Assembly (NCBI RefSeq): GCF_008831285.2
Contig: NC_045139.1
Location: forward strand, 33,577,706 to 33,641,705
Source: Nymphaea colorata
Lineage: Eukaryota > Streptophyta > Magnoliopsida > Nymphaeales > Nymphaeaceae
Reading direction: 5' to 3'
DNA: 64,000 nucleotides
This document shows positions 59,001 through 64,000 of this stretch, piece after piece. The position numbers and the translations under genes are program-made. The notes under the pieces are model-generated. The model was given only the letters and a program-made list of their open reading frames with translations. It was not told the origin of the DNA and did not search any database. Numbering within the stretch: position 1 is the first letter of the stretch; each line of letters starts with the position of its first letter.

Positions 59001-60837
59001 ATTGTCCATTTCATGCATAAATTCCTTCGTTAAGTGTACATATAAACGATAAAAAAATCAAGTTTCTTGTATAATATTTTCGAGCAAACGCGTGATTTAT
59101 AAGAAGAGATAATAAAGACATGCATGTGTTTAAGTCACAATGCAGGATCACTTATTGAGTATACTTTTTTGTTGGGCAAAACCCAATACAATAAGGGTGT
59201 TTGATTACTCTATAATTTAGACATGAGGTGATCTAAAATCTTAAAGATTTAAATAATAGGGTGTGTTCAGGCAACACTCTTTTTAAGTGTTGTTTTGGAA
59301 GCAAAAGCGTTGTTTTGCCTGACATTTGCCTTTAAAATAATGTTTTAAGACTTTATTAAGTGAAAGTCAAAACTGGATTTATGAAAATCCTAAATGAAGT
59401 GAATAATTTCGCGCCAAAACTACTTGAAAAAACCAAGTTGTCACAAATTCTAGCCTTGATAGAATGTCTCTTTGAGGGGTGTTGTGTTTGATTACCTTTT
59501 ATCTAAAATGTTTGTGATTTGATAATCATGGATTTAAGATTCCCACTTTTTCTCAACGCAGAAAAGCAAAATAAGGATTTCTTAGTGTGATCCTTATTTT
59601 GATGGGCCATAAATTTTATTTACTATAGATTTTTTGTCATATCAGTAAAAACACGCTACACGAGATCTATTTCAAACAGGAACGGAACCAGGATTTTCTT
59701 CAAGAGCGGAGTTAGGATTTTCTTCAAGAGCGGGCCGACAATTCGACTTCTGGATCTGGGTAGGGCCAAACTGAATTCTAATACAAAAAATATATTATAC
59801 AATTAAAAAATATTATTTTTTTTAATGTAAAAAAAAAAATTCATTGGCTGGGGTGGGGCCATGGCCTAGGCGGCCCCCCCTTCCCTTCCATGAATTTCAA
59901 ATATGAAGTATGAGACACTTTCTTTCAACCAAACACAAGTCTCGAATTTTATATTTTTTATTTCAACAAAGATTTAAAATCATTTCATTGAAGACGCAAA
60001 ATTACACCATGAATTTGCAAACCTTATATTTTGAAATTTAAGGCCGTTTTTTGTTCAATTTTCATGAGTGTTTTAGCAAGCTAACTCAGCTCTAAACCCA
60101 ATGGTCAAGAAGGAGGAGCTTTTGACAAACTCATCAATTTGATTATTGAGAAAATCTTAGATTCATGATTCCCAAATCCTCTGTTGATTAGAACTGTGGA
60201 TTTAACTTGAAACAAATTTTTAATCAACCTTATGATTAACTTTTCCCATTTCATATAACATTTAGTTAAGATTTTTGTTTGTTTAATATATCTCTAGTTT
60301 TATTTGTGTTATAATAGAATTATTTTACAATGCATTGAAAATGAATAAATAATTTTTTTTTTAATTTTACTGCCAAAAAAGTCGTGGCGAACCACTTGCA
60401 CGACAATTTTATGAGAAAAATTTTAAGAACAGAACGTTGACAAGCATTTAAGAACACAGAATAAGAAAATCCAGCGAAGTATTTAAAATTTAAACAAAAG
60501 TCATAAGTTTTCTAGGCCGTATTAGATCATTGAAACATACGAAACAAACGTTTGAATTTTCATATTTTGCATAAAATTATTTATTTAATTCTTGATAAGC
60601 TTTACACCCTTTTGGCAAAAGAAGTTGTACGACACCTTCCAATAAAAATTAGCAGCGGATTAATAAGCATTTAAAAACACAAAAAAGTTAAAAATTAAAG
60701 TAAAATATTTAAAATCTGAAAACTAATCAAAAGTTACAACTTATCTGGTTCGTATTAGATTGCAATATATCATATAATAAATACTATTCATTTAGCTTTG
60801 GGCAAACTTACTAAATTCGAATCTTATTTTATTCCAA
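56051..60837. other. Gene-free, repeat-bearing spacer
   Basis: 56280-56442 is copy B of the repeat at 18809. 56627-56765 starts GTGGCGGAGCCA, and 57412 GCGGAGCCAG begins another dispersed repeat. 57964 AGGGGGCGATTGGTAAGAGG looks like a transposon end. 59690-59880 holds a repeat with a short internal duplication (AGGATTTTCTTCAAGAGCGG twice). The rest is very AT-rich. No genes seen. Confidence 0.5.
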
Positions 60838-60985
60838 TCAAAATCTTCCGTTCTGTGGCACCCATGTAAACGCGACATTTTCATGGGCAGTTATCATACG
60901 CTGTTCTGAGGAGAGCCTTTGCAGAGTTGCTGTGACTGTGGCGAGAGAGAGAGAGACAGAGAGAGAGAGGCGGTGGCGAGAGAGA

Positions 60986-62548
60986 ATGGTTTTCTTGCAG
61001 GATTGCGAAGAACTGGTGTTGCACAACGTCCTGTCGAAGGTGGGAGGTAGGCATGCCGCCCAGCTCTCCTGCCTCTCAAAGTCCCTGAGGAATGCCGCCT
61101 TGGATGACAGCATCTGGGCGTCCTTCTGCCTCGCCGATTTCGGCATCTCCGCTCCTCTGGACCATCATGGCAACCCATCCCCTTCTTTCAAGGCATCTCT
61201 CTCTCTCTCTCTCTCTCTCCCCCTCTGTGTGTGTGTGTGTGTGTGTGTGTGCAAGAGATGCCTCACTTTCTTTGCTTTATATGGCGGGTGGTTTGATTTC
61301 CCATCTTCATTTGGTTATAGGCAAGCACGTAATTTTAGTTATCTATTTATCTTTTCCCTCGTGAAATGGTGTCATTGGGAGGTGTTTCTTTTGTTTTGGG
61401 TTGCTTGTTTACTGTGTTTCTTTTCATTAAAACGTTTTCTAATTATTGTAAATTTGCAAACTTAGAATATCATTCCTTCAATTTGCATGTTTTAGCCATG
61501 CTTGTGGATGTTCAATTTTTTTTTTTGTAATGCATATGTAGTCTTGATGTTTTGGTCCAGTCAATTGTATCCCATATCCTTCTTTTGCTTGTTTATATGA
61601 TCAATTTTTCCTCTTTCTATCGAATCTATTAAATTTCTAGGTGTTATTTCCAACAGATCGATGTTCCAGGCTATTCTAACATGAGTTCTAGTATCACTCT
61701 TCTGTGTAATTGACCACATTTATATTCCAAACTTAATTTCTACATATGGTACTGCTTTTTGGCATTGAAAAGTATACGTAATGCTTCAAATTCAAGTTCC
61801 TGTATGAATATATCTCATGTATGTTTGTCCTGGAGACTGTGGTATGCAGGCAGCATATAAAACTTGGCAGGAGTCTTTTCACATGTATCCGCTGCCACTT
61901 GTGAGAAGAGTTAAATCCTGTTGGGATGCTATTAAGAGCTGGGCATCAGAAAATTTTCCAGAACTATTATCTACACTGCAAAGAGGTGCATCTGAATCCG
62001 AAATTAATGAGATGGAACAAAGAATGGAAGTAAAATTTCCTCTTGCAACAAGAATCATCTACCGATTTGTCAATGGCCAAGAAATCAAGGACTTCGATTT
62101 TTTTGAAAATGAGCAATTGGCTTCCTTGGGCCTTATTGGTGGATACTCCTTCTATGATCATTCAGTGAATGTGCATCTGCTGCCTTTAAGTGAAATATTT
62201 AGGAAAACTATGCAATTAGCTTTCTTGTTTCCTTCTAATAAGCAAAAATGTGTTGTTATGGCAGCTTCCTGTCACTTGAACAAGTTCTTTTTCCTGGATT
62301 GTTCTAATAGTCAGTTGTATGTTGGTACTGGAAACCTTGCCAGTGGAGAAATGATGCCTTGTGTACCTAAGGAATTGGTTCAAGCAGTCCCTAATCAACA
62401 AGATGCTTTGCTTCTGTGGCTAGAGGAATATGGTAGGCATTTGCACAAGGGGATGTATAGAGTACGCAAAGAGCAGAATATCAAAAGAATTAGCTTATAT
62501 CCAGAAACTTCACCACTTTGTACAACTGCTATAACTAATGGCGTTCAG
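60986..62548 (+). CDS. SKIP16: F-box protein SKIP16, 5' part (runs off the right edge)
   Basis: Exon 1 is 60986-61192 (69 codons) and exon 2 is 61850-62548 (233 codons), both phase 0. Exon 1 carries a degenerate F-box (ELVLHNVLSKVGGRHAAQLS, SIWASFC). Exon 2 carries the SMI1/KNR4-like region (WDAIKSWASENFPELLSTL, IYRFVNGQE) and ends at VQ|GTAAGC. In the family, the third part is an ApaG (DUF525) domain; it is not visible before 64000 and must lie to the right. SKIP16 binds SKP1/ASK proteins as a substrate adaptor of an SCF ubiquitin ligase; its target is not known to me. The first intron starts with GC (AAG|GCATCT) instead of GT, immediately before a CT/GT microsatellite. The upstream leader is GA-rich. 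Confidence 0.92.
61196..61251. repeat. (CT)n(GT)n microsatellite at the SKIP16 first donor site
   Basis: A CT run at 61196-61219 and a GT run at 61226-61251 start three bases after the exon 1 boundary. Confidence 0.93.
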
Positions 62549-64000
62549 GTAAGCACAGTAACGCTGTCAATTTGCCTTTTTTTATTTATTTCATACAAAT
62601 ATGGGTTCCGAAAATGACTAACTTTCACCATCTATGTCACATGGATGCTCCTGTTTGGGTGTTCTAGCTACTATGACACGTGTTTGTTTCTATTCATGAT
62701 TGTATTTGATGAAATTTGTCCATGCCAAAATTTCTCTGGAAAATGATAACTAAAAATCCTCTAAGCCATTTTATATGCATTTAGACATGATGGTTAGCTT
62801 AGTTGCGAAAAGTTTCGTCATATAGATGTATTTTGCTTCTGATTTTTTGTTGTTTCATTATTAATGTTCGTAGAAAGTTTTCTCTTATGAATAAATAAGT
62901 TTCTCATTCCATCTAATGCACTGGTTTAGTTACTTTTGTTGTTCTGCTGAGGCCAAACTCGCAGTTGCTTTTGTTTATGAGGTTATTCTTTGATAGTTAT
63001 TTCTATATTCTTGCTATATGCATATTATATGGGTAATGAGTTCAATAACCCACTTTTGGACTGGTTTTCCACATTCCCCTTTTTCCTTTTGCTCTCTCTT
63101 GTAGCTTTTTTCCTCTCCCCCATCTTTTTCTTTTCTTTTCTTTCATTTCATTTCCACACATCTCCATCCCTAGGGTTGGTGGATCATTAGTGGGAGAGAA
63201 TATTTGAAAAACCAGTCACTAAGGGAACTAGTTTAATTCATTTCTCCTCTGTGTGTGTGTGCACACGTGTGAAGATAAAAATATAGAGTTTTCAGGATTG
63301 AGTTACGTATATATGTTCCCTGGACCCAAGTTTTCTAATGTCACTTTGGAGTTACATATGTAATGCAACATAAAAATCACAAGTTGAACTTTTTAATTAT
63401 TTAAAAATGGCAAAAAATTAAACAAGAAAGATAAGAAAGTATGGAAAATGCTCTTTATGAAATGCATGAATTGCATATCTTCGACAGGCATTTCTTCATT
63501 AGAAATAATTAAAATTTGGAATTGACCATTGCAATTGCTCTCAATAGTTAAATGGGTATCAGTAAGTTTTATTATGCACGACGTACTCCTGAGTGAAATA
63601 GTTTGATGGTCCGTAAGTTTTAATTAGTAATTTTTTTTTAGAGTATAAAACATGGGCTCTTATTCAAAGAACAATGTAGCCATAATTTTGCTGCATGAGA
63701 AGTCCTAAATTTTTTCTTTGTAAGGTATAAGAATGTCCTTTTATGCAATCTTAGTATGCAGCCTTAACAAAATTTTTAACTTTAAAATAAAGAAACAATA
63801 GTTTTTTGTCATCTCTCATTGGAAGTGCAACTTTCGGTACACTTTTACATGTCATGTTGTATGGTATGGGTGTATTTTGTAATTTATACTCGGCAAGGGT
63901 GTAATGTATTGGTTTTCTTAAAAATTACATTCATACGCTATGTTATGCACAACATTGGTTTTAAGACCTGAAAACTGGTGTTTTCAGCTGTAGTGATACA
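62549..64000 (+). other. SKIP16 intron 2, at least 1.45 kb
   Basis: It starts GTAAGC. AT-rich, with no ApaG-coding exon seen before the window ends. Confidence 0.6.

Noticed and set aside
1-64000. CRISPR arrays, bacterial operons or phage-like systems
   Set aside because: Spliceosomal introns and plant gene families throughout; the repeats seen are microsatellites, tandem duplications or transposon ends, with no regular spacer arrays.

Overview
This is nuclear DNA of a flowering plant. The evidence is AT-rich intergenic sequence, GT-AG introns (one about 4.9 kb), many dinucleotide microsatellites, small DNA transposons, a decayed Copia element, plastid-derived fragments, and plant-specific gene families (FPA, SKIP16, type I MADS, reticulon-fused 3-beta-HSD). 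A TIR-type NB-LRR pseudogene argues against a grass. The species cannot be named from the sequence.

Layout. 1-4.3 kb: 3' half of a + strand 3-beta-hydroxysteroid dehydrogenase/decarboxylase fused to a reticulon domain. 5-8.9 kb: a foldback repeat, three tandem repeats of about 300 bp and a degraded Copia pol fragment (- strand). 8.9-12.2 kb: a NB-ARC/LRR (TNL-class) pseudogene (- strand) with several stops and frameshifts and no visible TIR exon. 12.6-15.2 kb: a CACTA-like terminus and a palindrome-rich 2-kb element where upstream exons would be expected. 17.0-17.6 kb: a frameshifted type I MADS-box gene (- strand). 19-22.1 kb: two copies of one hAT-type miniature element, each with an 8-bp target duplication. 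23.6-33.3 kb: the flowering-time gene FPA (+), five coding exons. 33.3-42.9 kb: gene-poor, with a perfect 137-bp tandem duplication and a nested Tourist/Harbinger-like element. 43.0-44.1 kb: single-exon serine acetyltransferase (+). 46.2-54.4 kb: E2 subunit of 2-oxoglutarate dehydrogenase (-), 13 coding exons including a 20-nt micro-exon, plus a probable non-coding leader exon. 54.9-56.0 kb: scrambled plastid-derived DNA with atpB and ycf1 pieces. 56-60.9 kb: gene-free, repeat-rich. 61.0 kb to the right edge: 5' part of the F-box gene SKIP16 (+).

The genes do not form a pathway. They are independent housekeeping or regulatory loci: sterol/ER membrane, RNA 3'-end processing, cysteine synthesis, TCA cycle and ubiquitin ligation, separated by accessory DNA.

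The strongest unusual signal is in FPA. A 76-bp tandem duplication has copied the 3' splice site and the first bases of the last coding exon. The upstream copy leads to an immediate stop and the downstream copy to full-length protein. Exon models were built by eye from splice signals, reading-phase continuity and remembered family sequences; no alignment or transcript data were available.
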